Of a stretch of DNA of 64,000 bases, positions 1-8,325 are shown piece after piece. The notes beneath the pieces are model-generated. The model did not search any database and was not told the origin of the DNA. It worked only from the letters and a program-made list of their open reading frames with translations. The stretch's first letter is position 1. Each line of letters begins with the position of its first letter. The position numbers and the translations under genes are program-made. Origin of the DNA: JACVRM01 sp963809765. Its GTDB lineage: Bacteria; Actinomycetota; Thermoleophilia; Gaiellales; Gaiellaceae. The stretch spans positions 1,625,731-1,689,730 of the forward strand of contig CAWEKT010000003.1 in NCBI GenBank assembly GCA_963809765.1, given 5' to 3'.

Positions 1-327
1 GAGCCAGCGGATCTTCGCGCAGCCGGTCGCGGCGCCGCAGCGCTCGTAGAACTCGGGCCAGCGGAAGACGACGAGGGCAGTGCCGCCCGCGTTCGTCCGG
101 CGTCCATTGCGCAGTTTCGCCTTGACGCCGCAGCAGTTGCCACCACGGTGAATCGTCGGGATCAGCCAGATCTCGACGGCGGCGTTGCGCGGGAAGTCCT
201 GCAGCTTCAGGCGCACGTCGGCGCCGACCGCGGTCGTGCGCGGCGCGGTCAGCGCCGGCTCCTTGGCGAAGGCGGGCGCAGCGAGCGCGAGCGCGGCGGC
301 GCTGCAGAGAACGAGGACGAGGCGCAC
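1..327 (-). CDS. Exported protein, 3' end cut by window edge
   Basis: This reading frame runs off the left edge of the window, so only the first 109 residues are visible. The GTG start at 327 opens a clear signal peptide: a short basic N-terminus (MRLVLVL), a hydrophobic core rich in Ala and Leu, and a likely AFA cleavage site near residue 22. The mature part is basic with paired cysteines (GGNCCG near residue 63, then ERCG and TGCAK), so disulfides outside the membrane are plausible. No family is recognised. The gene starts 10 bp after the stop of the HD-domain gene on the same strand and may be cotranscribed with it. Confidence 0.6.
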   Translation of the reverse strand, partial: MRLVLVLCSAAALALAAPAFAKEPALTAPRTTAVGADVRLKLQDFPRNAAVEIWLIPTIHRGGNCCGVKAKLRNGRRTNAGGTALVVFRWPEFYERCGAATGCAKIRWL

Positions 328-337
328 GGCGCTCAGG

Positions 338-895
338 TTAGGCGCACTCGGCGGCGACGCGTTCGAACCACTGCACGGACCTCGGGCTCTTCCCCTCGGT
401 CGCGTTGTCGGCGCGGAAGAAGCGCTGGTAGAGCGGCAGCGCCTCGCCGAGGCGCTGGACGAGCGCGCACACCCGTGCCTTCGCGCGGGTCGAATCGCTG
501 CCCCTCGCCTGGCCCAGCCAGGCTGCGAAGGCCTCATCGTGCCAGCGCACCACCTCCACGAGCTCGTCGTCGTCGACGAAGCGCTGCAGGAACGAGGCTG
601 CGTGAGAGCCGTGGTGGTCCTCGCTGCCGACGCGCGCGGAGCCCTCCGGCGCCCGGTACTTGAAGCTGTCGTGAACGAGCGCGGCGAGCCGGAGGCGGCG
701 GCGCTCATCCGGTGAGGTCGCCTCCCGCTCGACGTTGGCCAGCACGTCGGCGATGTGCTGCTTCACCGCACCTTCGGGATGTCCAAGCCGCGGCGACCCC
801 CACTCGGCGCCGCGCTGCCACTCCGGGTCGGCGGCGATGCGCCGCTCGACGTCGGTCTCGAGCTCGAACGGAAGGGTGATGGTTGGCGCGGGCAC
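338..895 (-). CDS. HD-domain (metal-dependent phosphohydrolase-like) protein
   Basis: A 185-residue protein of the HD superfamily. The metal site is visible: H in AVKQHIADVL (near residue 46), the HD pair in LAALVHDSFKY (near 75), a His cluster in EDHHGSHAASF (near 95) and a late WHDEAF. Proteins of this type hydrolyse phosphate esters or nucleotides; the substrate cannot be read from the sequence. The frame is open further upstream, but those codons lie inside an intergenic repeat, so the GTG at 895 is preferred. It has a TACGCT hexamer 7 nt upstream and no Shine-Dalgarno, the leaderless pattern seen repeatedly in this window. Confidence 0.75.
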   Translation of the reverse strand: MPAPTITLPFELETDVERRIAADPEWQRGAEWGSPRLGHPEGAVKQHIADVLANVEREATSPDERRRLRLAALVHDSFKYRAPEGSARVGSEDHHGSHAASFLQRFVDDDELVEVVRWHDEAFAAWLGQARGSDSTRAKARVCALVQRLGEALPLYQRFFRADNATEGKSPRSVQWFERVAAECA

Positions 896-919
896 GGGCG
901 CTAGCGTAGTTCGAAGTTC

Positions 920-970
920 GGGTGAGTCCCCTCTGGCGACGAAAGGCTCGTCGCCAGAGGGGACAGACCC
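920..970. repeat. REP-like palindromic repeat, copy 1
   Basis: The ends GGGTGAGTCCCC and GGGGACAGACCC enclose a perfect inner stem (TCTGGCGACGA / TCGTCGCCAGA). It sits between the HD gene and the reductase gene. The left end carries one change (G for C) from the family consensus. Confidence 0.85.
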
Positions 971-975
971 TGCGA

Positions 976-1599
976 TCAAGAGGGCGGGTCGGGCGTGCCG
1001 GTTTCGTACTCCGGGCGGCCGGTGGGCCGGTAGACCTGAATGGTTACCCCGCGCGGAGTGGACCGCGACTCCACCAGTTCGAGCGCTACGTCCGGGCCGG
1101 TGTCGGGGAACAGCCGCGTGCCCTGGCCGACGACCACAGGACAGACGAACAGGGTGAGCTCGTCGACAAGCTCGTTGTCGAGGAGCCAGCGGATCAGAGC
1201 GCCGCTGCCATGCACCTGCAGCTCGCCTCCCTGCGTGGCTTTCAGCTCGCGAACAGCGGCAGCGACATCACCGGAGAGCACGGTCGTGTCCGCCCACTGC
1301 GGTTCGGTGAGCGTGGTCGATGCGACGTACTTCGGCCGCGTGTTCAAGGCCACCGCGATCGGGTGCTCCGAATCTGCCATTGCTCCCCAGTAGCCGGCGA
1401 AGATGTCGTAGGTCCGCCGGCCGAACAGGAACGCGTCGGCGCGCTCGTAGACCTCGTACAGAAGCGCCGCGGCCGGGTCGTCGAAGAGCGGCAGGGCCCA
1501 TCCGCCGCGCTCGAAGCCGCCGCTGCGGTCCTCGTCCGCCCCGCCGAGTCCCTGCATCACGCCGTCGACGGTGACAAACGTGGTGGTGGTGAGCTTCAT
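976..1599 (-). CDS. Dihydrofolate reductase-fold protein (RibD C-terminal family)
   Basis: A 207-residue protein of the RibD_C / YyaP-like group. These are NADPH-dependent reductases related to DHFR and to the reductase half of riboflavin synthesis; most members have no assigned substrate. Typical motifs are present: the N-terminal TTTFVTVDGVMQ, the FLFGRRTYDIFAGYW segment near residue 65, HGSGALIRWLL near 135 and DELTLFVCPVVVGQGTRLF near 150. The ATG at 1599 is chosen because AGAAGGGAA lies about 9 nt upstream; longer versions would start before the ribosome site. The stop lies 6 bp from a REP-like element. It appears to be a single gene. Confidence 0.88.
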   Translation of the reverse strand: MKLTTTTFVTVDGVMQGLGGADEDRSGGFERGGWALPLFDDPAAALLYEVYERADAFLFGRRTYDIFAGYWGAMADSEHPIAVALNTRPKYVASTTLTEPQWADTTVLSGDVAAAVRELKATQGGELQVHGSGALIRWLLDNELVDELTLFVCPVVVGQGTRLFPDTGPDVALELVESRSTPRGVTIQVYRPTGRPEYETGTPDPPS

Positions 1600-1708
1600 G
1601 GTCGCGGTTCCCTTCTCGTTGGTTGTCGCTCGGTTCGACCGGACCACCGCACCGATCTCATCGGTAGCCGTCCCTGGCGGCACGGGCGGAAGGGTAAGTC
1701 GGAAGGCT

Positions 1709-1759
1709 GGGGTCAGTCCCCTCTGGCGACGAACGCGCGTCGCCAGAGTGGACAGACCC
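1709..1759. repeat. REP-like palindromic repeat, copy 2
   Basis: GGGTCAGTCCCC ... GTGGACAGACCC with the same inner stem as copy 1 (CTCTGGCGACGA / TCGTCGCCAGAG apart from the loop). It lies downstream of the vwa gene and upstream of the reductase gene. Confidence 0.85.
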
Positions 1760-1770
1760 GTCCTGAGGTC

Positions 1771-1829
1771 GGGTCTGTCCCCTAGCGAGGCTGCCCGCCT
1801 TCACGCTTGCGTGCCGCGGGGACTGACCC
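1771..1829. repeat. REP-like palindromic repeat, copy 3 (inverted)
   Basis: Reverse orientation: GGGTCTGTCCCC ... GGGGACTGACCC, with a 35-nt interior containing GGCTGCCCGCC. The interior resembles copy 4, so copies 3 and 4 look like a local duplication. Confidence 0.8.
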
Positions 1830-1883
1830 GAGCCTGTCGACCTCTCGCTGGCGCTTCCCATGCGAACGGCGATCGATGAGGAC

Positions 1884-1944
1884 GGGTCTGTCCCCAGCCG
1901 AAGCTGCCCCGCCTGCACGTTTCCGTGTCGCGGGGACTGACCCC
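1884..1944. repeat. REP-like palindromic repeat, copy 4 (inverted)
   Basis: GGGTCTGTCCCC ... GGGGACTGACCCC. It starts 12 bp after the stop of the frameshifted vwa gene and may serve as its transcript end. The interior is close to copy 3. Confidence 0.8.
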
Positions 1945-1955
1945 AGCCGTTCGCC

Positions 1956-2961
1956 CTACGGAATCCGGTTGAACCAGAGCACGGACAGCCCGGCGGCGAG
2001 CAGCGCCAGCAGCGCCGCCGCGATGCCGAAGGCCCACGTGACCTCGGTCTCGCCGGGCTCCTCGGCGAGCAGGGAGCCGAGGTCGTCGTAGGCGGCCTGC
2101 AGGGCCTCGTCCGTCGGCGCGTCGAAGTACTTGCCGTCGGTCTGCTGCGCGATCGCCTGCAGGGTCTCGCGGTCGGGCGGGCACCGGGATCTGGCGGCCG
2201 AAGCCGAGGTCGAGGACGCCCGACTGCGTGCCGAGCGCGATCGTGAAGACCGGGATGCCGAGCTCGCGGGCGCGGGCGGCGCCGTCGAGCGGCTGCAGGT
2301 CGCCGACCGTCTGGAAGCCGTCCGAGAGGAAGAGCACGGCCGCAGGCTCCTGCTCGCCGTCCTGGGCGAGCTGCGTCGTCGCCGCGCCGAAGGCCGCGAG
2401 CCGCCGCTCGGGCTGCGGGCCGACCGCCTCGCGGGCCAGCTCCGCGGCCCGCGCGACCGAGTCGCCGATCGCCGTGCCGCGCTGCGGCGTCAGGTACGAG
2501 AGCGCCTGGCGGACGAGCTCGCGGTCGCGCGACACCGGCGCGACGACCTGGGCGTCGCCGGCGAAGGCGACCAGGCCGACGCGGAACTTGGGCGGCAGCC
2601 CTTCGAGGAACTGCGCGACCGCCTTCTGCGCCGCCTCGAGGCGCGTCGGCTCGACGTCGTCGGCCAGCATCGAGCCCGAGGTGTCGATGGCGAGGACGAT
2701 CGTCGCCTGCTCGCGGTCGACCATCACGTCGGCCTGCGGCCGAGCGAGCGCGAACGCGAGCGATGCCAGCGCGGCCAGGAAGAGCGCCGGCGGTAGCCAG
2801 CGCCGCCAGGCGCCCGAGCGGTCGACGACCGACTCGAGCACGCCGAGGTTCGAGAAGGCGACCGCGTAGCGCGACGGCCGCCGCTCGACCCACCACCAGG
2901 CCGCCGCGGCCAGCGGCACGACGAGGAGGGCGGCGAGCGCCCAGGGCCAGAGGAAGCTCAC
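1956..2961 (-). CDS. VWA-domain membrane protein (BatA/BatB-like), frameshifted
   Basis: The last gene of the moxR operon. It has an N-terminal membrane helix (residues 3-22), a second helix near 58-75, then a von Willebrand A domain with an intact metal site (DTSGSM near residue 93, the Thr of GTAIGDS, and FLSDG) and a predicted C-terminal helix ending WFNRIP. An extra base near 2183 breaks the frame after RQIPVP; removing it restores about 100 residues that align with the neighbouring vwa gene and a natural TAG at 1956, giving about 334 residues. Such proteins usually form a membrane complex with MoxR and DUF58 partners. The GTG start overlaps the upstream stop (GTGA). The indel is more likely an assembly error than real loss. 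Confidence 0.8.
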
Positions 2962-3671
2962 GCGGGCCCCCGCGCGCAGAGCAGGTGCAACTGCACCTCG
3001 ACCCGCACGATGCTCGGCAGGCCGTTGCGCCGCGCGGTCACCGTGACGCGCGTGCCCGAGGCTGAGCGCGCTGCCGTGGCCGTCGCGAGCATCGCGGTCG
3101 AGGGGCGCGCACTCCTCCGGAAGCCGATCGCGTGCGTGCTGTCGACGAGCCGCTCACCGCGCGCGCAGCCGGCGCTCAGCGTCCCAGCAGCGCCGCGCAC
3201 TCGCAGCGTGCGCACGCGCCGGATCGGCGGCTTCGCCTGCTGCGCGACCGCCGTTGCGGACGCGTCCTCGGTCCAGCCGACCGTGCCGCGGCGGCCGCCG
3301 CCGTTCACGGGGATGCAGCCGACGAGCGGCCTGAAGGTGGTCACGCGGCTCCGCGCCCAGGTGGCGACGAAGACGACCTTCTGCTCGGTCGAGATGCCCG
3401 GGTTGATGGGGCTGCCCATCTTTCCGAGGAACTGGACGTCGAGCGCGGGGTCGCCGAGCACGGCGTCGAGGCCGCCGACGATCGTCCGGCGCGGGCAGGT
3501 GAGCTGGTAGTGGACGACCTGCGCGGCGCCCGCCGGCGCCGCCGGCACGGCGACCCACGGCCCGGGGACGCTGATGCAGACGTCGAGGCCGCGGCACTCG
3601 TCGGTCGCCTGCGCGGCGCCGGGCGCGACGAGCGTCACCAGCGCGGCAGCGAGAACGATCAGACCCCTCAT
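2958..3671 (-). CDS. Exported protein inside the moxR/vwa operon
   Basis: A 237-residue protein with a clear signal peptide (MRGLIVLAAALVTLVAPGAA, cleavage near AQA-T). The mature part starts with a Cys-containing segment (DECRGLDVC) and has further cysteines in LTCPRR, VGCIPV and a late HLLC, which suggests a disulfide-bonded, beta-rich extracytoplasmic domain. No known family is recognised. It is translationally coupled at both ends by 4-bp overlaps with the two vwa genes, so it is a true operon member. It may be a secreted partner or substrate of the membrane VWA complex; that is inferred from position only. Confidence 0.75.
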   Translation of the reverse strand: MRGLIVLAAALVTLVAPGAAQATDECRGLDVCISVPGPWVAVPAAPAGAAQVVHYQLTCPRRTIVGGLDAVLGDPALDVQFLGKMGSPINPGISTEQKVVFVATWARSRVTTFRPLVGCIPVNGGGRRGTVGWTEDASATAVAQQAKPPIRRVRTLRVRGAAGTLSAGCARGERLVDSTHAIGFRRSARPSTAMLATATAARSASGTRVTVTARRNGLPSIVRVEVQLHLLCARGPA

Positions 3672-4639
3672 GGCAACCTCCTCAGGATTCCGGCCCCCAG
3701 CGCACCGGCCGTGAGCAGCAGCACCATGCCTGCGCCTGCGAACGCGACCGTGATCTCGGCCTCCTTGTCACGCTTGTTCAGGCGCGTGCCGAGCTCGTCG
3801 TAGACGACCTTGAGCTGGTCGGGATCGGTCGCGGTGAAGAACGTGCCGTTCGTCGCGCGCGACATCTGCTGCAGCGTCTGCGGCTCCGGCGGCACACGGA
3901 TGCGCTCGGTGAAGCCGCCCTGCAGCTCCCGTTCGACGACGCCCTCGTCCGTCCCGATCACGATCGAGTAGATGGGGACGTTGGCGACGCGGGCGCGGCG
4001 GGCCGCCTGCGCGGGTGTGACGTCGCCCTGGGTCTGGGCGCCGTCCGAGATGAGCAGGATCGACCCCGGCGGGGCCGTGGAGCCCTCCTCCGGCTCCGCG
4101 GCGGCGATCGCCCGCAGCGCGAGCAGGACGCCCTCGCTCAGCGCCGTCCCCTCGCCCGGCCGCGCCTGGTCGAGCGCGGCCTGCAGCGCCTCGCGGTCGT
4201 CGGTCGGCGGCGTGACGACGTTCGCGCGCGTGGCGACCGTGACCGCGCCGATGCGGACGCTGTCGGGCAGCGTCTCGAAGAACTCGTCGGCGGCCGTGCG
4301 GGCCGCGGCCAGGCGCGAGGGCTCGACGTCGTCCGCCGTCATCGAGCGAGAGACGTCGAGCACGAGCATCACCGTCGCCTGCTCGTCGGTGACCTCGATC
4401 GTCGTGTGCGGGCGCGCGAAGCCGGTGGCGAGGAGCGCGACGCCGACGAGCAGCGCGACCATGGGCAGGTGGCGGAGCCGGCCGGGCTTCCGCGTGACCA
4501 TGTTCGGCATCAGCGCGGGGCTCGAGAACGCGGCAGCCTTGACCGCGCGCCGCCGGTCGAGCAGCACGTAGGCGACCGCCGCGAGCGGCACGATCGCGAG
4601 CGCGGCGAGCGCCCAGGGCCACTCGAAGCTCAAGCTCAC
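3668..4639 (-). CDS. VWA-domain membrane protein (BatA-like)
   Basis: A 323-residue paralogue of the downstream vwa gene, with intact frame. The layout is an N-terminal helix (FEWPWALAALAIVPLAAVAY), a second helix near residues 58-75, a VWA domain with the metal motif DVSRSM near residue 93 and LLISDG near 190, and a C-terminal helix ending ILRRLP. The family works with MoxR ATPases and DUF58 proteins at the membrane, sometimes in chaperone or stress functions; the client here is unknown. The start overlaps the DUF58 stop by 4 bp and the stop overlaps the exported-protein start by 4 bp. Confidence 0.88.
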   Translation of the reverse strand: MSLSFEWPWALAALAIVPLAAVAYVLLDRRRAVKAAAFSSPALMPNMVTRKPGRLRHLPMVALLVGVALLATGFARPHTTIEVTDEQATVMLVLDVSRSMTADDVEPSRLAAARTAADEFFETLPDSVRIGAVTVATRANVVTPPTDDREALQAALDQARPGEGTALSEGVLLALRAIAAAEPEEGSTAPPGSILLISDGAQTQGDVTPAQAARRARVANVPIYSIVIGTDEGVVERELQGGFTERIRVPPEPQTLQQMSRATNGTFFTATDPDQLKVVYDELGTRLNKRDKEAEITVAFAGAGMVLLLTAGALGAGILRRLP

Positions 4640-5568
4640 CGGCGCACCGGCCCCTGCCGCAGGAACGGCACCAGCGTGCGCAGCCAGTCGCCCGAGGTCG
4701 AGAGCACGACGTGGCGCAGGGCGAGCCGGGCGAGCTCGCCGGCGAGCAGCGCGCGCTCGGCGGCCGCCGCCTCGGCGAAGCGCGCCCGCAGGCGCTGGCT
4801 CCGCGTGTCGACCTTGAGCTTGCGTCCAGTCTCGGGATCGACCAGCCAGAGCTCGCCGACGTTCGGCAGCTCCTGCTCGCGCGGGTCGCGGATCTCGATC
4901 GCGAGCACGTCGTGGCCGCGCGCGAGCTCGAGCAGCGGGCGGCGCCAGTCGTCCGGCCCGCGGAAGTCGGAGACGACCACGATCACCGAGCGCTGCCGCG
5001 CCGCGGCTGCGGTGCGCCTGAACGCCTGCGTGAACGAGGTCTGGCCCTGCTCGGCGGGCCGCTCCTCGCGCAGCGCCGTCAGCAGACCGAGCAGGCCCGT
5101 GCGGCCCTGGCGCGGCGGCAGCAGCCGTGGGTCCTCGCTGCCGAACGTGAGCACGCCGAGCCGGTTGCCGCGCCGGGTGGCGACGTGGCCGATCGCGAGC
5201 GCGACACCCTCGGCGACGTCGGCCTTGCGCCGGTCGGCGGTGCCGAAGCTCATCGAGGCGGAGACGTCGAGCGCGACCCAGGTGGTGAGCACGCGCTCGG
5301 CCATGTCGACGCGGACGTGCGGGACGCGCGTGCGCGCGGTCACGTTCCAGTCGATGCGGCGGACGTCGTCGCCCGGCTCGTAGGGCCGCACCTGGGCGAG
5401 CTCGGTGCCGACGCCGAGCAGATTCGAGCGGTAGTCGCCGGCGAGCAGGCCCTCGACGCGGCGACCGATCGTGAGGTCGAGCGCCCGCAGGACGGTCTCC
5501 GGCAGTGGGCCGGGACCGGGCTTCGCCGGCGTCCGGTTCGGCGTGAGCGCCTGGAGGCTGCGCGTCAT
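4636..5568 (-). CDS. DUF58 domain protein
   Basis: A 310-residue protein with the DUF58 signature: EGLLAGDYRSNLLGVGTELA near residue 40, then RPYEPGDDVRRIDWNVTAR near 61. A VWA-like fold follows with ALDVSASM near residue 99 and VVVSDFRG near 197. DUF58 proteins are cytoplasmic partners of MoxR ATPases. Here the gene lies between moxR (55 bp upstream) and a vwa gene (4-bp overlap), the standard order. The start region has only a weak Shine-Dalgarno (GAGGC). Confidence 0.9.
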   Translation of the reverse strand: MTRSLQALTPNRTPAKPGPGPLPETVLRALDLTIGRRVEGLLAGDYRSNLLGVGTELAQVRPYEPGDDVRRIDWNVTARTRVPHVRVDMAERVLTTWVALDVSASMSFGTADRRKADVAEGVALAIGHVATRRGNRLGVLTFGSEDPRLLPPRQGRTGLLGLLTALREERPAEQGQTSFTQAFRRTAAAARQRSVIVVVSDFRGPDDWRRPLLELARGHDVLAIEIRDPREQELPNVGELWLVDPETGRKLKVDTRSQRLRARFAEAAAAERALLAGELARLALRHVVLSTSGDWLRTLVPFLRQGPVRR

Positions 5569-5623
5569 GCCGGCCTCATGCGCGGCGGCTCATGGCGGGC
5601 CGACGCTGTCCGGAGGGTCGAGG

Positions 5624-6657
5624 TCAGGCCGCGCTCGCACGCTGCTGCTGCCTGCCGAGATCGATGTGCGGGACGGGGACGCGCTGGAGCACCTCGTCGA
5701 GGATCGCGTCGGGGGCGACCTCCTCGGCGAGCGCGCGGTAGCTCAGCACCAGGCGGTGGCGCATCGCGTCCTTGGCCAGGTCCTGCAGGTCCTGGACGAC
5801 CGCGTAGTCGCGGCCGCGTAGGAGCGCGAGCGCGCGCGACGACTGCACCAGGCTGATCGGTCCGCGCGGGCTGGCGCCGTAGGCGACGTACTCGGCGAGC
5901 TCCGGCATGCCGTGTGCGGCCGGCTCGCGCGTGGCGGTGGCGAGCGCGACGGCGTAGCTGATCAGCGCCGGGTCGACGTAGACGCCGGTGACCGACGCGC
6001 TGGATGTCGTCGAGGTCGGTCGATCGAGAGCACCTCGCGCAGCTCGGGGGCCTCGACGAGCGAGCGCTGGACGACGGTCAGCTCGTCGTCGTGGCCCGGG
6101 TAGCCGACGAGCACCTTGAGCATGAAGCGGTCGATCTGCGCCTCGGGCAGCGGGTACGTGCCCTCGGACTCGATCGGGTTCTGCGTCGCCATGACGAGGA
6201 AGGGCTCGGGCACCGGGTGGGTCGTGTGGCCGATCGTCACCTGGTGCTCCTGCATGACCTCGAGCAGCGCGGACTGCACCTTGGCCGGGGCGCGGTTGAT
6301 CTCGTCGGCGAGCAGGAAGTTGCAGAAGACGGGGCCGAGCTCGGTGTCGAAGGTGCCGGCGTCCGGCCGGTAGATGCGCGTGCCGACGAGGTCGGAGGGA
6401 ACCAGGTCGGGCGTGAACTGGATGCGGTGGAAGGTGCCGCCGAGGACGCCGGCGGTCGTCTTGATCGTCAGCGTCTTGGCCAGGCCGGGGACGCCCTCGA
6501 TCAGGAGGTGGCCGTCCGCGAGCAGGCAGACGAGCACGCGCTCGAGCATCTGCTCCTGGCCGGCGATGACCCGCCGGATCTCGAACAGGGCCTCCTCGAG
6601 GCGCTCCTGCACGTCGGCGGGGCTCGTCGTGAGTCGGTCGGAGAAGTTCTCGGACAC
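5624..6657 (-). CDS. moxR: MoxR-family AAA+ ATPase, frameshifted
   Basis: The first gene of the minus-strand operon. Walker A is GVPGLAKT (near residue 58), Walker B is FLLADEINRAP, and the MoxR signature VMATQNPIESEGTYPLPEAQ follows. The C-terminal part (AYGASPRGPISLVQ and YRALAEEVAPDAILDEVL) lies in another frame. Two extra bases near 5990 and 6022 (net +2) break the frame between ELREVLSID and VTGVYVDP; correcting them gives a normal protein of about 343 residues. GTG 6657 is preferred to ATG 6672 because GGAAGGGAG lies 5-6 nt before it. MoxR ATPases act as chaperones for metal or cofactor insertion and for VWA partners. Confidence 0.85.
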
Positions 6658-6778
6658 GGTGCTCCCTTCCACTAGGACGCCGAATCGCGCCCCCCGGCTA
6701 GGCGACGCCTCGCCTATGACAGCACATAGGGCCTAAGAAGCTGATGAAAAACGGGCAGTGACGCTCGTCGTCACTGCA

Positions 6779-6811
6779 GGGTCTGTCCCCAGCAGTTTCG
6801 GGGACTGACCC
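6779..6811. repeat. REP-like repeat, short form, copy 5 (inverted)
   Basis: A short form: GGGTCTGTCCCC, a 9-nt AGCAGTTTC interior, then GGGGACTGACCC. It is the first of four copies in the 450-bp stretch 6658-7108 upstream of moxR. That stretch contains no convincing gene; the open frames in it run through the repeats. Confidence 0.85.
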
Positions 6812-6908
6812 GTCACCTCTCTTGGGTCGACCACCAACCGCGCCCTTCCCCACGCCTCGCCTCAGAGAGCCGCGCAGGTGATGGTGGCGCGGAGCGAACG
6901 GCAACGGC

Positions 6909-6955
6909 GGGTCAGTCCCCGGCGGCAACGGCAACGGCCCGCCGGTGACAGACCC
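6909..6955. repeat. REP-like repeat, copy 6
   Basis: GGGTCAGTCCCC ... GGTGACAGACCC with an interior of GGCGGCAACGGCAACGGCCC. The right arm has decayed slightly. Confidence 0.85.
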
Positions 6956-6983
6956 GTCTGTACTCGCCGCGCCACTTGAGGTC

Positions 6984-7016
6984 GGGTCTGTCCCCAGCCG
7001 TTTCGGGGACTGACCC
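6984..7016. repeat. REP-like repeat, short form, copy 7 (inverted)
   Basis: GGGTCTGTCCCC, interior AGCCGTTTC, GGGGACTGACCC. Nearly identical to copies 5 and 15. Confidence 0.85.
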
Positions 7017-7051
7017 CAGCCTTTCGCCTCTCGAGTCCGCCCCACGTGCAC

Positions 7052-7100
7052 GGGTCAGCCCCCGGCGGCAACCGCAGAGGCTGCCGCCGGCGACAGACCC
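7052..7100. repeat. REP-like repeat, copy 8
   Basis: GGGTCAGCCCCC ... GGCGACAGACCC around an interior GGCGGCAACCGCAGAGGCTGCC. It ends 8 bp from the stop of the ABM-like gene. Confidence 0.8.
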
Positions 7101-7108
7101 TGCTGCTT

Positions 7109-7408
7109 CTAGACCTTGGCGGTGACGCCGAGGTCGATCGTGACCTCGCCGCCCGTGACCTCAGGCTTCGAGAAGCTGATCTCCGAGGCGTGCTCGGTCA
7201 GCCAGGCGGCTGCGCGGCGCGTGGACTCCTCGGTGCCCGCCTTGTCATCGCACACCGTGATCGTCGTGCAGCCGTTGTCCGCCTTCACGCACACCCAGCT
7301 GCGGAAGCCGGGGATGCTGGTGAGCAGCTCCTCGATGTCACCCCGGTAGCCGGCGAGCTGATCCGCCAGGTCGGAGTTGCCCGGGTAAGTCCGGATGGTC
7401 GCGTACAA
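7109..7408 (-). CDS. Small ABM-like (dimeric alpha/beta-barrel) protein
   Basis: A 99-residue protein starting at TTG 7408, chosen because AAGGAGC lies about 7 nt upstream and the product then begins MYATIRTYPG, a typical start for this family. The fold is one ferredoxin-like half of a dimeric alpha/beta barrel related to antibiotic-biosynthesis monooxygenases (ABM). The sequence continues with ELLTSIPGFRSWVCV and the helix DDKAGTEESTRRAAAWL. Members may act as cofactor-free oxygenases or have no known reaction. It is divergent from the exported protein at 7556. A second protein of similar size and fold is at 33159. Confidence 0.78.
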   Translation of the reverse strand: MYATIRTYPGNSDLADQLAGYRGDIEELLTSIPGFRSWVCVKADNGCTTITVCDDKAGTEESTRRAAAWLTEHASEISFSKPEVTGGEVTIDLGVTAKV

Positions 7409-7555
7409 ACGACGCTCCTTGTCTGCCCGCAAGGCCGGCGGTCGGGCATGGCCGCTGGGCCGGCCGGCCGACCTTACCCCTGTTGCGGCGAACCGACTGG
7501 GACATCCGTGCGAATGAGAGGCCGACCCGCATGAAATAGACCAAGGAGGCACTTC

Positions 7556-8242
7556 GTGTCAAAGAAATGGGCAATTTTCACAGCAGGACTCGCAACAGCT
7601 CTCGTCGCCGCCGTCGGCGCGACCGCCGCGATGAACGGCAACTCGGAGGCGGAGAGCATGACGGCCAAGCCGCACACGCACGTCGTCCAGACCGCGACCT
7701 CCGCGTCGAACCTGCGCGTGGATCTGAACCGGCTGATGGGCGAGCACGCGCTGCTGGCCGTTGACGCCACCCGTAGCGGCCTCACCGGCAACCCGGACTT
7801 CAAGGCCGTGGCGGCCTCGCTCGACCGCAACAGCGTCCAGATCGCGAACGCGATCGGCTCGATCTACGGCCAGAAGGCGCGCAACACGTTCCTGAACGGC
7901 TCGTTCCTCTGGCGCGCGCACATCAAGTTCTTCGTCGACTACACCGTCGCGCTGGCGAAGAAGGACAAGGCCGGGCAGAACAAGGCTGTCGCCAACCTGC
8001 AGGGCTACACCGCGAAGCAGGCGAACTTCCTCGCCACGGCGACCGGTCTGCCGGCGTCGGCGCTGCGGGCGTCGCTCCTCGAGCACGTGCTGCAGCTGAA
8101 GGGCTCGCTCGACGCCTACAACGCGAAGAACTACACGCGCTCCGAGCGGCTCGCGCGCGAGGCCTACCACCACATGGGCATGACCGCCGACACCCTCGCG
8201 GCTGCAATCGCGAAGAAGTTCCCCGCCAAGTTCAAGAGCTAG
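7556..8242 (+). CDS. Exported helical protein with two related halves
   Basis: A 228-residue protein whose GTG start at 7556 has an excellent AAGGAGG 6 nt upstream. A signal peptide occupies residues 1-25 (WAIFTAGLATALVAAVGATA). The mature protein is all-helical with repeated His positions: LMGEHALLA near residue 60, WRAHIKFFVDYTVALA near 121, LLEHVLQLKGSLDAY near 180 and AYHHMGMTADTLA near 203. The two halves look like internal repeats of a four-helix unit. His and Met residues could bind a metal, but this is inference. I do not recognise a characterised family. Confidence 0.75.
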   Translation: MSKKWAIFTAGLATALVAAVGATAAMNGNSEAESMTAKPHTHVVQTATSASNLRVDLNRLMGEHALLAVDATRSGLTGNPDFKAVAASLDRNSVQIANAIGSIYGQKARNTFLNGSFLWRAHIKFFVDYTVALAKKDKAGQNKAVANLQGYTAKQANFLATATGLPASALRASLLEHVLQLKGSLDAYNAKNYTRSERLAREAYHHMGMTADTLAAAIAKKFPAKFKS

Positions 8243-8259
8243 CACGGTTGCGGGGAAGG

Positions 8260-8307
8260 GGGCGCTGGATGGATGCCCGGCCGGGGCGGCCGGGCATCCC
8301 AGCGCCC
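8260..8307 (+). terminator. Strong stem-loop after the exported helical protein
   Basis: GGGCGCTGG...GATGCCCGGCC pairs with GGCCGGGCATCCCAGCGCCC around a 5-nt loop, giving a stem of about 20 bp with a 3-nt bulge. It lies 18 bp after the stop codon and has no clear U-tract, as is common in high-GC actinobacteria. Confidence 0.7.
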
Positions 8308-8325
8308 GCTAGAGTCCGGCACCTC

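Noticed and set aside
896..979. Upstream extension of the HD-domain gene to an ATG at 979
   Set aside because: The extra codons are translated from a REP-like repeat and bear no resemblance to the family; the GTG at 895 has a leaderless promoter motif.
6698..7071. Open frames of 69-117 codons upstream of moxR
   Set aside because: They run through four intergenic repeats and have Arg/Pro/Gly-rich products typical of antisense GC-rich DNA.
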